64,000 bases of DNA from Lachnospiraceae bacterium (GTDB taxonomy: Bacteria; Bacillota; Clostridia; Lachnospirales; Lachnospiraceae), in assembly GCA_024697595.1 (NCBI GenBank), contig JAILFK010000070.1, forward strand, positions 19,689-83,688. Reading direction: 5' to 3'. Position numbers and translations under genes: made by a program. This document shows positions 9,659-16,743 of this stretch, one piece after another. The notes under the pieces are model-generated. The model was not told the origin of the DNA, did no database searches, and was given only the letters and a program-made list of their open reading frames with translations. Within the stretch, counting starts at the first letter, position 1. Every line of letters starts with the position of its first letter.

Positions 9659-10715
9659 GATCATATTGGACTGCACCTGCAGCCTGTTGTTTGTGTTCGT
9701 CCTCCATAGCTGCGTAGTAATTTACGGTTGTATTTACATTTTCATGTCCTAACACGTCTGCTACAAGGCGAATGTCACCAGTTTCTCTATATAAAGCTGT
9801 ACCATAGGTACTTCTAAGCTTATGAGGCGTTATTTTCTTGTTTGGAACAATGATTTTAGCATATTTTTTAACCAATCCTTCAACGGAATCTACGCTTATT
9901 CTTTTGCCTTGTAATGAATAGAATAGCGCATCTTGATGCTGCTCATAAGGTTTTATAAGTTTTCTTTCATTTTCCACATAATCAGATAATACATGATTAA
10001 TATGATTATCAAAGTATAAAATATCCTGACCGCCACCTTTTCTGACGATTGTCATGGTATTTGCATTAAAATCTATGTCATTTAAATCTAAACCACAGCA
10101 TTCTGATACACGAATACCTGTACCAAGCATTAATGTCAATATGGCTAAATCGCGTTTTTGTGTTTTTTTACAGTAATTGCGTTGATGATCACTCATATAG
10201 GCCGTTCCAGCCTCAATTGCGTTTAATAAGGCGACAACCTCGTCATTGGTCATTCTTACAATATTTTTATCCTTTTTTAGTTTTGGTAGTTCCACCAAAG
10301 CTGTTGGATCTTCAGACAAATTTTTATGCATTAAATGATATTTAAACATGCCTCTCAAAGGTGACATTTTACGAGCTATGGCACGTTTACCGTTTTCATG
10401 GAATTCTCCATCAGGATTAACATTTAACTCTAAATAACGCTGAAATTCAACAATATCCTTGGAATCTATCTGTGAAAGTACTTTTAAATCGATTTCTTTG
10501 ATATCTTTATCACGTAATGATGGATTTTTTTCCTTTAAAAAGCGAAAAAATGTAAGCAGATCATATGAATAGGATATTAAAGTTGATGCTTGGGTTACAA
10601 GTTCTTTACTATAAATATAATCAGCAGCAACATCAGGTAACTGATCAATTAGTTCTCGTAATTTGATTTTTTGATTTCTTGTTTTGTTTTTATAATACTC
10701 AGAATCTTTTCCCAT
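9639..10715 (-). CDS. xerS: XerS-like tyrosine recombinase
   Basis: 358-residue site-specific recombinase. The N-terminal SAM-like DNA-binding domain is about 15-145 and the catalytic domain 150-340. Catalytic residues: R202 (TGIRVSE), K226 (RKGGG), H298 and R301 (PHKLRST), H324 (LGHENVN) and Y333 or Y334. Length and the RKGG.QD...YF..H motif resemble streptococcal XerS (356 residues), which resolves chromosome dimers alone, more than XerC/XerD (about 300). The gene has its own promoter and about 100 bases of leader. It sits exactly where gene direction switches, and a dif-like site lies just upstream. A phage integrase is less likely, since no phage genes are near. Confidence 0.85.
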   Translation of the reverse strand: MGKDSEYYKNKTRNQKIKLRELIDQLPDVAADYIYSKELVTQASTLISYSYDLLTFFRFLKEKNPSLRDKDIKEIDLKVLSQIDSKDIVEFQRYLELNVNPDGEFHENGKRAIARKMSPLRGMFKYHLMHKNLSEDPTALVELPKLKKDKNIVRMTNDEVVALLNAIEAGTAYMSDHQRNYCKKTQKRDLAILTLMLGTGIRVSECCGLDLNDIDFNANTMTIVRKGGGQDILYFDNHINHVLSDYVENERKLIKPYEQHQDALFYSLQGKRISVDSVEGLVKKYAKIIVPNKKITPHKLRSTYGTALYRETGDIRLVADVLGHENVNTTVNYYAAMEDEHKQQAAGAVQYDQKNKLK

Positions 10716-10822
10716 AATTTAAGAGAGTTCCTTTCTAAATAATAGATTTAAACAAATAATTATTAAAACAACTAAATTATTAGTCCATTTAAGTGTATTT
10801 AAATATTAGGTGTTATATATAA

Positions 10823-10851
10823 AGTATAGCATTTAAGGGCTTTTTTGACAA
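10823..10851 (-). promoter_or_regulatory. Promoter of xerS
   Basis: On the - strand TTGTCA (10851-10846), 17-base spacer, TATACT (10828-10823). Predicted start near 10816 gives about 100 bases of 5' leader. Confidence 0.75.
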
Positions 10852-10855
10852 TAAC

Positions 10856-10883
10856 ATTCGGAAAAACTGATATTTATCCGATA
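10856..10883. other. Candidate dif-like XerS site
   Basis: Imperfect inverted repeat of 11-base arms around a 6-base centre: ATTCGGAAAAA (10856-10866), CTGATA, TTTATCCGATA (10873-10883); 8 of 11 arm positions pair. This is the layout of Xer core sites. It lies 5 bases beyond the -35 of xerS. In streptococci and lactococci the XerS site dif_SL also lies immediately upstream of xerS. Identity as dif is inference. Confidence 0.5.
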
Positions 10884-10898
10884 GTTGTATATAAGGTT

Positions 10899-10926
10899 AA
10901 AAGGCGCTACTCTACGATGTAGCACC
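10899..10926 (-). terminator. Terminator after plsC
   Basis: On the - strand GGTGCTAC (10926-10919) pairs with GTAGCGCC (10910-10903), one G-T pair, then TTTT. It overlaps the plsC stop codon. Confidence 0.65.
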
Positions 10927-11634
10927 TCCATATTCATCAATTGTATCTATTATTTGTTGTCTAACCATATTGGAAAGTTCAACGGTTTTCATATCCTTAT
11001 AATCTTCGTAATAGATTGCAGGAAGGAAAATAACTTTTGTTGTAACCGGTTTAATGCTAAAAGAATTAAATGGTTTATATGAATCAATTAAAGCAACTGG
11101 AACCAATGGAGCTTTTGCTCGAATAACAGATTTAAAACTTCCTGGCTTAAAGTCCTTTACAACATTTTTATTGTGATCATAGCCACCTTCTGAAAATAAA
11201 ATAAATTTTTTCCCTTGTGCAACTTCATCTGTAATCTCATTAATGATTTTAAGATTTTGTCTTATATCGGTTAGATCTAATCTCTTAGCACCAAGTAAAT
11301 CAACAATTTCACGAACAAAAAATGAATAAGACTTTGCTTTATCCATTACAAAGGAACAAGGTTTATCATGACCATATACAATACCTAAAACATCATACTT
11401 ACCTTGATGATTAGGGAACATTACATAACCACCCTCTTTAGGTAAATTTTCTTTACCATAAACCTCAGTTGTAATACTACCAGATCTCTTTAAATAATTA
11501 ATTAATTTCTTTACTAATCTATATCGTTCTTCCTCAGTGTACTTATCTTTATTTTTGATCATTTTGCGCATCTGCGGAATAAGATAAGGTGCACGTTTTA
11601 CATTTTTTAATATTACAAATATAAATCTTAACAT
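10912..11634 (-). CDS. plsC: 1-acyl-sn-glycerol-3-phosphate acyltransferase family protein
   Basis: 240 residues, likely adds the second acyl chain to lysophosphatidic acid at the membrane. The catalytic H-x4-D motif is H76-D81 in NHQGKYD. The substrate-binding motif is FSEGGYDHN near residues 144-152, a variant of FPEGT. A hydrophobic, basic N-terminus suits membrane association. It has its own promoter and terminator and stands alone between xerS and the lexA-linked LysM gene. Exact acyl and substrate preference cannot be read from sequence. Confidence 0.87.
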   Translation of the reverse strand: MLRFIFVILKNVKRAPYLIPQMRKMIKNKDKYTEEERYRLVKKLINYLKRSGSITTEVYGKENLPKEGGYVMFPNHQGKYDVLGIVYGHDKPCSFVMDKAKSYSFFVREIVDLLGAKRLDLTDIRQNLKIINEITDEVAQGKKFILFSEGGYDHNKNVVKDFKPGSFKSVIRAKAPLVPVALIDSYKPFNSFSIKPVTTKVIFLPAIYYEDYKDMKTVELSNMVRQQIIDTIDEYGGATS

Positions 11635-11663
11635 TTTTACTCTCCAAATATTCAGATAGTAAA

Positions 11664-11692
11664 ATTATAATAATAAATAATGATAAATACAA
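11664..11692 (-). promoter_or_regulatory. Promoter of plsC
   Basis: On the - strand TTGTAT (11692-11687), 17-base spacer, perfect TATAAT (11669-11664), about 30 bases before the plsC start. Confidence 0.7.
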
Positions 11693-11710
11693 TATAAAAT
11701 AAGCTAATGT

Positions 11711-12058
11711 TTAGGCTGATTTATAGTATTTTATTGTTATATAATTCCCAGCATGAATATTATCTCCATCTATTTTATTTAGAGCTCTTATCTCTTCTAA
11801 ATAAGAGTTGAAATCTCCGCTCTCTTCAACATAATATTCTTTTGCAATATCAGTAAGAGTATCACCTGGTTGAATTAATACACTATTATAATATTCATTT
11901 AATTCATGATCCTGTTTTGCGCTTCCCACGATAGAAATTGAAAGACATATTCCTAAAGTAATCATTATTGAAGCTATAAGCATAATCTTTCTATTTCCTG
12001 ATAATTTTCTGTTCTTTCTTCTAATATGTTTTCTTGTATTTCTAATTGTTTTGCTCAT
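11711..12058 (-). CDS. YneA-like LysM membrane protein, SOS-controlled division inhibitor candidate
   Basis: 115 residues starting MSKTIRNTRKH. ATG 12058 is chosen because GGAGG lies 8 bases upstream; the frame itself is open to 12112. A basic N-terminus precedes one membrane segment (about 25-46). The C-terminal LysM domain (about 60-112: LIQPGDTLTDIAKEYY, NYITIKYY) should bind peptidoglycan outside the cell. In Bacillus subtilis the LexA-repressed division inhibitor YneA has the same plan and is also divergent from lexA. The SOS promoter supports this role, but sequence identity was not tested. Confidence 0.8.
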   Translation of the reverse strand: MSKTIRNTRKHIRRKNRKLSGNRKIMLIASIMITLGICLSISIVGSAKQDHELNEYYNSVLIQPGDTLTDIAKEYYVEESGDFNSYLEEIRALNKIDGDNIHAGNYITIKYYKSA

Positions 12059-12082
12059 ATTATTATCCTCCAAAACAAATCC

Positions 12083-12096
12083 CAAACGTATGTTCT
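12083..12096. promoter_or_regulatory. LexA (SOS) box 1
   Basis: CAAACGTATGTTCT matches the Gram-positive LexA box CGAAC-N4-GTTCG at 8 of 10 fixed positions. It covers the predicted start of the yneA-like transcript. Confidence 0.65.
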
Positions 12097-12102
12097 GAAT
12101 AC

Positions 12103-12131
12103 AATTTAACACCCGAACGAATGTTTGTCAA
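12103..12131 (-). promoter_or_regulatory. Promoter of the yneA-like gene
   Basis: On the - strand TTGACA (12131-12126), 17-base spacer, TAAATT (12108-12103). LexA box 2 fills most of the spacer, so LexA binding would block polymerase. Confidence 0.75.
12114..12127. promoter_or_regulatory. LexA (SOS) box 2
   Basis: CGAACGAATGTTTG matches CGAAC-N4-GTTCG at 9 of 10 fixed positions. It lies between the -35 and -10 of the yneA-like promoter. Confidence 0.8.
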
Positions 12132-12151
12132 TAAAAATCGAACAAAATTTC

Positions 12152-12165
12152 CGAATATATGTTTG
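12152..12165. promoter_or_regulatory. LexA (SOS) box 3
   Basis: CGAATATATGTTTG matches CGAAC-N4-GTTCG at 8 of 10 fixed positions and overlaps the -35 region of lexA, consistent with autorepression. Confidence 0.7.
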
Positions 12166-12190
12166 CTTTTGGTCTTTGCTATGTTATAAT
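12162..12190 (+). promoter_or_regulatory. Promoter of lexA
   Basis: Extended -10 TGTTATAAT (TATAAT at 12185-12190) with a weak TTTGCT -35 at 12162-12167, 17 bases apart. Confidence 0.75.
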
Positions 12191-12220
12191 TTGTATATAT
12201 AAAAGCTAGGAGGTAATCAT

Positions 12221-12835
12221 ATGGGTTACGGAAAGATCACTGAAAAACAGCAGGAAATACTTGATTATATAAAACAGACTATTATTAATAAGGGCTATCC
12301 GCCAACTGTTCGAGAATTGTGCGATGCGGTTAATCTTAAGTCAACATCTTCTATTCATGCACATTTAGAAACATTAGAAAAAAATGGATATATAAGAAGA
12401 GATTCTTCGAAAACTAGAGCTATAGAAATTGTGGATGATAATTTTAATCTTACTCGCAGAGAAGTTGTCAATGTTCCTATCGTTGGAGAAATTGCAGCTG
12501 GACAGCCTATTTTAGCAGTTCAAAACATAGATAACTACTTCCCTGTCCCATCTGAATATATGCCTAATCAGCAAACTTTTATGCTAAAGGTAAAGGGTGA
12601 AAGCATGATAAATGCTGGTATATTTGATGGGGATACTCTTATTGTAAAACAGCAAGATACAGCTAGAAATGGTGAGATTGTCGCTGCTTTAGTTGATGAT
12701 TCTGCCACAGTAAAGACTTTTTATAAAGAAGATGGACATATTAGACTTCAGCCTGAAAATGATTCGATGGATCCGATTATTGTTCCAGACTGCAAGATTT
12801 TAGGTGTTGTATTCGGCGTATTTAGATTCTTTTAA
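12221..12835 (+). CDS. lexA: LexA repressor
   Basis: 204 residues. SOS repressor that cleaves itself when RecA filaments form. The winged-helix domain is 1-70 (GYPPTVRELCDAV, STSSIHAHLETLEKNGYI). The cleavage bond is A93-G94 in GEIAAGQP; the serine-lysine dyad is S128 (KGESM) and K165 (TVKTFY). AGGAGG precedes the ATG. It is the only + strand gene between 9.6 and 60.4 kb, divergent from the YneA-like gene. It converges on rluD with only 9 bases between stops. Confidence 0.98.
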   Translation: MGYGKITEKQQEILDYIKQTIINKGYPPTVRELCDAVNLKSTSSIHAHLETLEKNGYIRRDSSKTRAIEIVDDNFNLTRREVVNVPIVGEIAAGQPILAVQNIDNYFPVPSEYMPNQQTFMLKVKGESMINAGIFDGDTLIVKQQDTARNGEIVAALVDDSATVKTFYKEDGHIRLQPENDSMDPIIVPDCKILGVVFGVFRFF

Positions 12836-12844
12836 CCCAAATAT

Positions 12845-13759
12845 TTATAAAATCTCTAATAAATGTTCAAAATAATAAGGCAATGGAGCGTTAAATTCTA
12901 CATACTCTCCTGTAGTTGGATGTATAAAGCCTATAGTTTGAGCATGTAGGGTTTGTCCTTGAAGTTTAAATTGACATTTATTAGGACCATATACTGCATC
13001 TCCAAGTAAAGGGTGACCAAGACTGGCCATATGTACTCTGATTTGATGTGTTCGGCCTGTTTCTAATTTGAATTCCATATAAGTATATTTTTCAAATCTT
13101 TTTATAACTTTGTAATGTGTTATGGCTTCTTTGCCATTTTTCACATTTATAGCCATCTTCTTTCTGTCATTGGGATTTCTGCCGATAGTTGTCTCTATAA
13201 CACCTTCATCTTCTTTTATATTCCCTATAACAATGCCTTTATAAATTCTACTTATACTGTGATCTTTTATTTGCTCGGCAATTTTATTGTGGGCATAGTC
13301 ATTTTTACATACAATCAAGGACCCCGTGGTATCCATATCAATTCTATGAACTATTCCTGGTCTAATCTCCCCATTAATACCTGACAAATCATCTTTGCAA
13401 TGAAACATTATGGCATTTACCAAAGTGCCACTATAATGCCCTGGCGCAGGATGAACAACCATTCCCTTAGGTTTATTTACAATCAAGATATCTTGATCTT
13501 CGTAGATAATATCAAGAGGTATATCTTCAGGAACTATTTCAACTTCCACTGGCTCTGGCTCATCACAATAAATCTTATCTCCTGTTTTACATTTATAATT
13601 AGATTTAATTATTTGGCTATTAACCAATACATTACCATCTTTGATATATTTTTGAATGGTATTTCGTGATTTTTCTGGATACAAATTCGATAGAAACTTA
13701 TCTATTCTAGTACCATCATATTCTTTTTCTACGGTGAAAATATTAGGATTTTGTTTCAC
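12845..13759 (-). CDS. rluD: RluA/RluD family 23S rRNA pseudouridine synthase
   Basis: 304 residues. An S4 RNA-binding domain (about 14-75; RIDKFLSNLYPEKSRNTIQKYI) precedes the catalytic domain, which has VVHPAPGH and the catalytic aspartate in HRIDMDTTG. A GRTHQIRVHM motif lies near 240. The start is GTG 13759, 6 bases after TAGGAG, and it overlaps the lspA end by 17 bases. Which uridines it modifies is not certain; the S4 plus RluD architecture is typical of the clostridial lspA-rluD pair. Confidence 0.92.
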   Translation of the reverse strand: MKQNPNIFTVEKEYDGTRIDKFLSNLYPEKSRNTIQKYIKDGNVLVNSQIIKSNYKCKTGDKIYCDEPEPVEVEIVPEDIPLDIIYEDQDILIVNKPKGMVVHPAPGHYSGTLVNAIMFHCKDDLSGINGEIRPGIVHRIDMDTTGSLIVCKNDYAHNKIAEQIKDHSISRIYKGIVIGNIKEDEGVIETTIGRNPNDRKKMAINVKNGKEAITHYKVIKRFEKYTYMEFKLETGRTHQIRVHMASLGHPLLGDAVYGPNKCQFKLQGQTLHAQTIGFIHPTTGEYVEFNAPLPYYFEHLLEIL

Positions 13760-14270
13760 GTTTTGCTCCTACTAAAGTTTTTAAAAATTGATTAAATTTT
13801 TCATCATCTACCTTGAAAATAATAAAGATAAATAAAAATACTATTCCCAGGGTCACGTAGATGTCAGCCACATTAAATATTGGGAAATTAATAAGAGAAA
13901 AATATATAAAATCGACTACATATTTATATATTAAACGATCAATAAAATTCCCTATTGCCCCAGACAATATAAAAATTAAAATAAAATTTATCTTTGTCCC
14001 TAAAACTGTTACTGGTAATTTATAAATTATATAAATAATTAGGCCGCAAAGTACAGGCGTGATTATATAGAATAATGCTAATTTATTATTAAAAATAGAA
14101 AAAGCCGCCCCAGTATTTTCAAGATAACGAAGTTGTAATACATCTTTAATTAATATAATATCCTCTTTATTTTGAAGTGCGCCTGTAGCAATAAATTTGC
14201 TGATTTGATCAACTATAACCAGACCAATCAGACATATTATATCTATAATTAATATCTTTTTCTTTGTCAT
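13743..14270 (-). CDS. lspA: Signal peptidase II (prolipoprotein signal peptidase)
   Basis: 175 residues, four membrane segments, cleaves lipoprotein signal peptides in the membrane. Signature segments are ENTGAAFSIF (51-60) and GNFIDRL. The catalytic aspartates by alignment with E. coli LspA are D120 (VVDFI) and D136 (FNVADI). The start overlaps the aroB stop as ATGA, and the end overlaps rluD, so the three genes form one operon. Confidence 0.96.
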   Translation of the reverse strand: MTKKKILIIDIICLIGLVIVDQISKFIATGALQNKEDIILIKDVLQLRYLENTGAAFSIFNNKLALFYIITPVLCGLIIYIIYKLPVTVLGTKINFILIFILSGAIGNFIDRLIYKYVVDFIYFSLINFPIFNVADIYVTLGIVFLFIFIIFKVDDEKFNQFLKTLVGAKRETKS

Positions 14271-15355
14271 AATACTTGCTCGATTGCTCCTAGTAAATCT
14301 TCATCTGTAAAATCAGTATATGAAATCGCTTCGCCAATGGATTTCAGCACTGTAAATTTGACTTTGTTTCCAACCATTTTTTTATCGGACTTAGAAGCTT
14401 TTAATATGTCTTCCGCTTTCATATTCTCAACAGTTGTTGGCAACCCGTACAATTTGATTGTATCTACTATATCCTGATGCTCCTCATCATTGATATATCC
14501 TAGCTTTTTAGATAAATAAGAGGCGCAAACCATACCTATTGCAACACATTGGCCATGGTATAATTTGAAATCAGAAAGCTTTTCTATTGCGTGGCCTAAG
14601 GTGTGGCCAAAGTTTAAATAAGCTCTAATACTTTTCTCCTTTGGATCTTTTTCCACTACATCTTTTTTTATAAGGCAACTCTCATAGATCATTTCCTCTA
14701 AATATTCATTATCTAAAGTTAAAATATGATTTACATTTTCTTTTAACCACTTATAATATGAGGCGTTTCTGATCAAGCCATGTTTGATTACCTCTCCCAT
14801 TCCACATTGGAACTGAGATTCTGGCAATGTTTTTAAAGTTGAAGTATTAATATAGACTAACTTTGGCATGTGGAATGCACCAACCATATTTTTATATTGA
14901 TTGAAATCTACTCCTGTCTTTCCACCAATACTACTATCAACCTGAGAAAGAAGTGTTGTTGGAACTTGAATGAAGTTTATACCCCTCAAATATGTGGCTG
15001 CAGCGTATCCTGTCATGTCTCCAACCACTCCACCTCCTAATGCCATAAGAGAATCTTGACGATCAAAGTGGTTAATAATTAAAAATTCATATAATTTTTG
15101 AATTTCACCCAGATTTTTATTGCTTTCACCAGCTGGGATGATAAAAGAAAATACCTGTTCAAAGCATTTTTTTGCATTTTTTATCATCTCATCTAAGTAT
15201 AATTTTGCCACATTTGAATCCGTAACGATGCATACTTTTGACATTTTGAAGCCGTTTATATTTAAAACAGCTTTCTCAAAGTTACTATAATCTTCTTCAA
15301 TAACAATTTGATAGCATGGACTGTTATCATAATTTACAATTATTTTTTTTGACAT
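14267..15355 (-). CDS. aroB: 3-dehydroquinate synthase
   Basis: 362 residues, second step of the shikimate pathway, NAD- and metal-dependent. Visible motifs: GGGVVGDMTGYAAATY, PTTLLSQVDSSIGGKTGVD, MGEVIKHGLI and the metal-ligand region LNFGHTLGHAIE. AAGGAG lies 10 bases before the ATG. It heads an overlapping operon with lspA and rluD, an unusual partner set, since other shikimate genes (tyrA, aroA) are 45 kb away. Confidence 0.97.
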   Translation of the reverse strand: MSKKIIVNYDNSPCYQIVIEEDYSNFEKAVLNINGFKMSKVCIVTDSNVAKLYLDEMIKNAKKCFEQVFSFIIPAGESNKNLGEIQKLYEFLIINHFDRQDSLMALGGGVVGDMTGYAAATYLRGINFIQVPTTLLSQVDSSIGGKTGVDFNQYKNMVGAFHMPKLVYINTSTLKTLPESQFQCGMGEVIKHGLIRNASYYKWLKENVNHILTLDNEYLEEMIYESCLIKKDVVEKDPKEKSIRAYLNFGHTLGHAIEKLSDFKLYHGQCVAIGMVCASYLSKKLGYINDEEHQDIVDTIKLYGLPTTVENMKAEDILKASKSDKKMVGNKVKFTVLKSIGEAISYTDFTDEDLLGAIEQVL

Positions 15356-15381
15356 AAATTCAAGTCTCCTTATAACAATAC

Positions 15382-15421
15382 AAAAATATAGAGCATCAAA
15401 TTCTATAGAATCCGATGCTCT
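15382..15421 (-). terminator. Terminator between sepF and aroB
   Basis: On the - strand a 14-bp stem (15421-15408 / 15403-15390; core AGAGCATC, two G-T pairs, loop TATA) followed by ATATTTTTG. It separates sepF transcripts from aroB-lspA-rluD. Confidence 0.75.
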
Positions 15422-15432
15422 TTAAATTAATC

Positions 15433-15981
15433 TTAAAATCCTGTTTGGATACCAGCAAAGTCAAATGCATCTACAATTCCTTGTAAATCTCCTGAAATAT
15501 CAACTCCTGCAGGTGTTATTATAAAAATATAATTGCTTATCTTTTGTAAATTTCCATCAATAGCATAACAGCATCCTGAAGTAAAATCGATAATTCTTTG
15601 AGCAAGTCCTAAATCAATTCCTTCCATATTTAAAATAACTGTTCTATCAGCTAATAATGTCTCTGATATTTCTCTTGCATCTTCAAATGAAGTTGGTTTT
15701 ATTACACATACTTCCATAGTTTTTGTTGTCGCCTTTCTAGCGCTCCTCATAGGAGTGATTTTTGGAGTAGATTTAACTGTTGATTGCTTCTCTCTTACAG
15801 GAGCTTCATCTTCATCATCTACATCTTTATTTTTCTTGAATCTTGAGAAAAATGATCCGCCTTCTGAATCATCCTCGTCATCATCATAATAGTCATCATC
15901 CTCAAATTCTTCATCCTCATCGTAATATTCATCATCGTCGCCTAGATTCATTGCGTCAAGCATTCGATCAAAAATAGCCAT
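15433..15981 (-). CDS. sepF: Cell division protein SepF
   Basis: 182 residues. SepF polymerises on FtsZ and anchors it to the membrane in Gram-positives. The N-terminal MAIFDRMLDAMNLG is an amphipathic membrane-binding helix. Residues 16-46 are an extreme run of Asp, Glu and Tyr. The globular SepF domain is about 90-182 (VCVIKPTSFEDAREI, VILNMEG, RIIDFTSGCCYAIDG). AGAGGAG precedes the ATG. It follows the PLP protein gene by 20 bases, the usual clostridial yggS-sepF order. Confidence 0.95.
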   Translation of the reverse strand: MAIFDRMLDAMNLGDDDEYYDEDEEFEDDDYYDDDEDDSEGGSFFSRFKKNKDVDDEDEAPVREKQSTVKSTPKITPMRSARKATTKTMEVCVIKPTSFEDAREISETLLADRTVILNMEGIDLGLAQRIIDFTSGCCYAIDGNLQKISNYIFIITPAGVDISGDLQGIVDAFDFAGIQTGF

Positions 15982-16001
15982 TACTTTTCTCCTCTTATAA
16001 C

Positions 16002-16694
16002 TTAAATATTATAATTTCTTGCTCCGAAAATTCCAGTTCCTACACGAACCATAGTAGCGCCTTCCTCGATTGCTACTTCAAAATCGCCGGACATTCCCAT
16101 AGATAAAATATCCATAGATACATTATCTATGTTTTCGCTTGCAATGTCAACAGATAAGTCCTTTATTTTGTGAAAAAACTCTCTATTTTCTTCAGAATCC
16201 ACAACATATGGTGCTATAGTCATTAATCCTTTTATGGAGACTGCATCCAATTTCGATATTTGTCGAACTAACTCTTTTGTCTCGTTTTCCGCAACTCCAA
16301 ATTTACTATCTTCCTGAGCAATATTTACCTCAATCAATATAGGTACTACCACTCCTTTTTTCTTAGCTTGGTTATTAATTTCTTCAGCTAGTCTGAGACT
16401 ATCTACAGAATGAATGAGTTCTACCTTGTCGACGATATATTTAACCTTATTACGCTGTAAATGGCCTATCATATGCCATTTTATATCTGTGGGCATATTT
16501 TCTATCTTGTATGTTAATTCCTGTACTTTATTCTCACCGAAATCCCTTGTCCCTGCATTGTAGATTTGGTTTAAATCTTCAATTGGTTTTGTCTTACTAA
16601 CTGCAATTAAAGTGACTTCAGAAGGATCTCGCCCCACTCTCTTACAGGCCTCATTTACTCGATTTTGTACTTCTTTTAAATTGTCTTCTAACAT
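16002..16694 (-). CDS. yggS: YggS family PLP homeostasis protein
   Basis: 230 residues, single-domain alanine-racemase-like barrel that binds pyridoxal phosphate and buffers B6 vitamers. The PLP lysine is K34 in LIAVSKTKP. HMIGHLQRNK and the C-terminal LSMGMSGDFEVAIEEGATMVRVGTGIFG are family hallmarks. It lies directly upstream of sepF. Confidence 0.95.
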   Translation of the reverse strand: MLEDNLKEVQNRVNEACKRVGRDPSEVTLIAVSKTKPIEDLNQIYNAGTRDFGENKVQELTYKIENMPTDIKWHMIGHLQRNKVKYIVDKVELIHSVDSLRLAEEINNQAKKKGVVVPILIEVNIAQEDSKFGVAENETKELVRQISKLDAVSIKGLMTIAPYVVDSEENREFFHKIKDLSVDIASENIDNVSMDILSMGMSGDFEVAIEEGATMVRVGTGIFGARNYNI

Positions 16695-16743
16695 TTTTTA
16701 TGCCTTTCTGTTAAATCAAAATTATATAAGTAATAATCAAATA

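Noticed and set aside
9639..10715. Tyrosine recombinase as a phage or ICE integrase marking an island
   Set aside because: No phage or conjugation genes, no tRNA and no flanking direct repeat seen; length and motifs fit XerS and neighbours are core genes.
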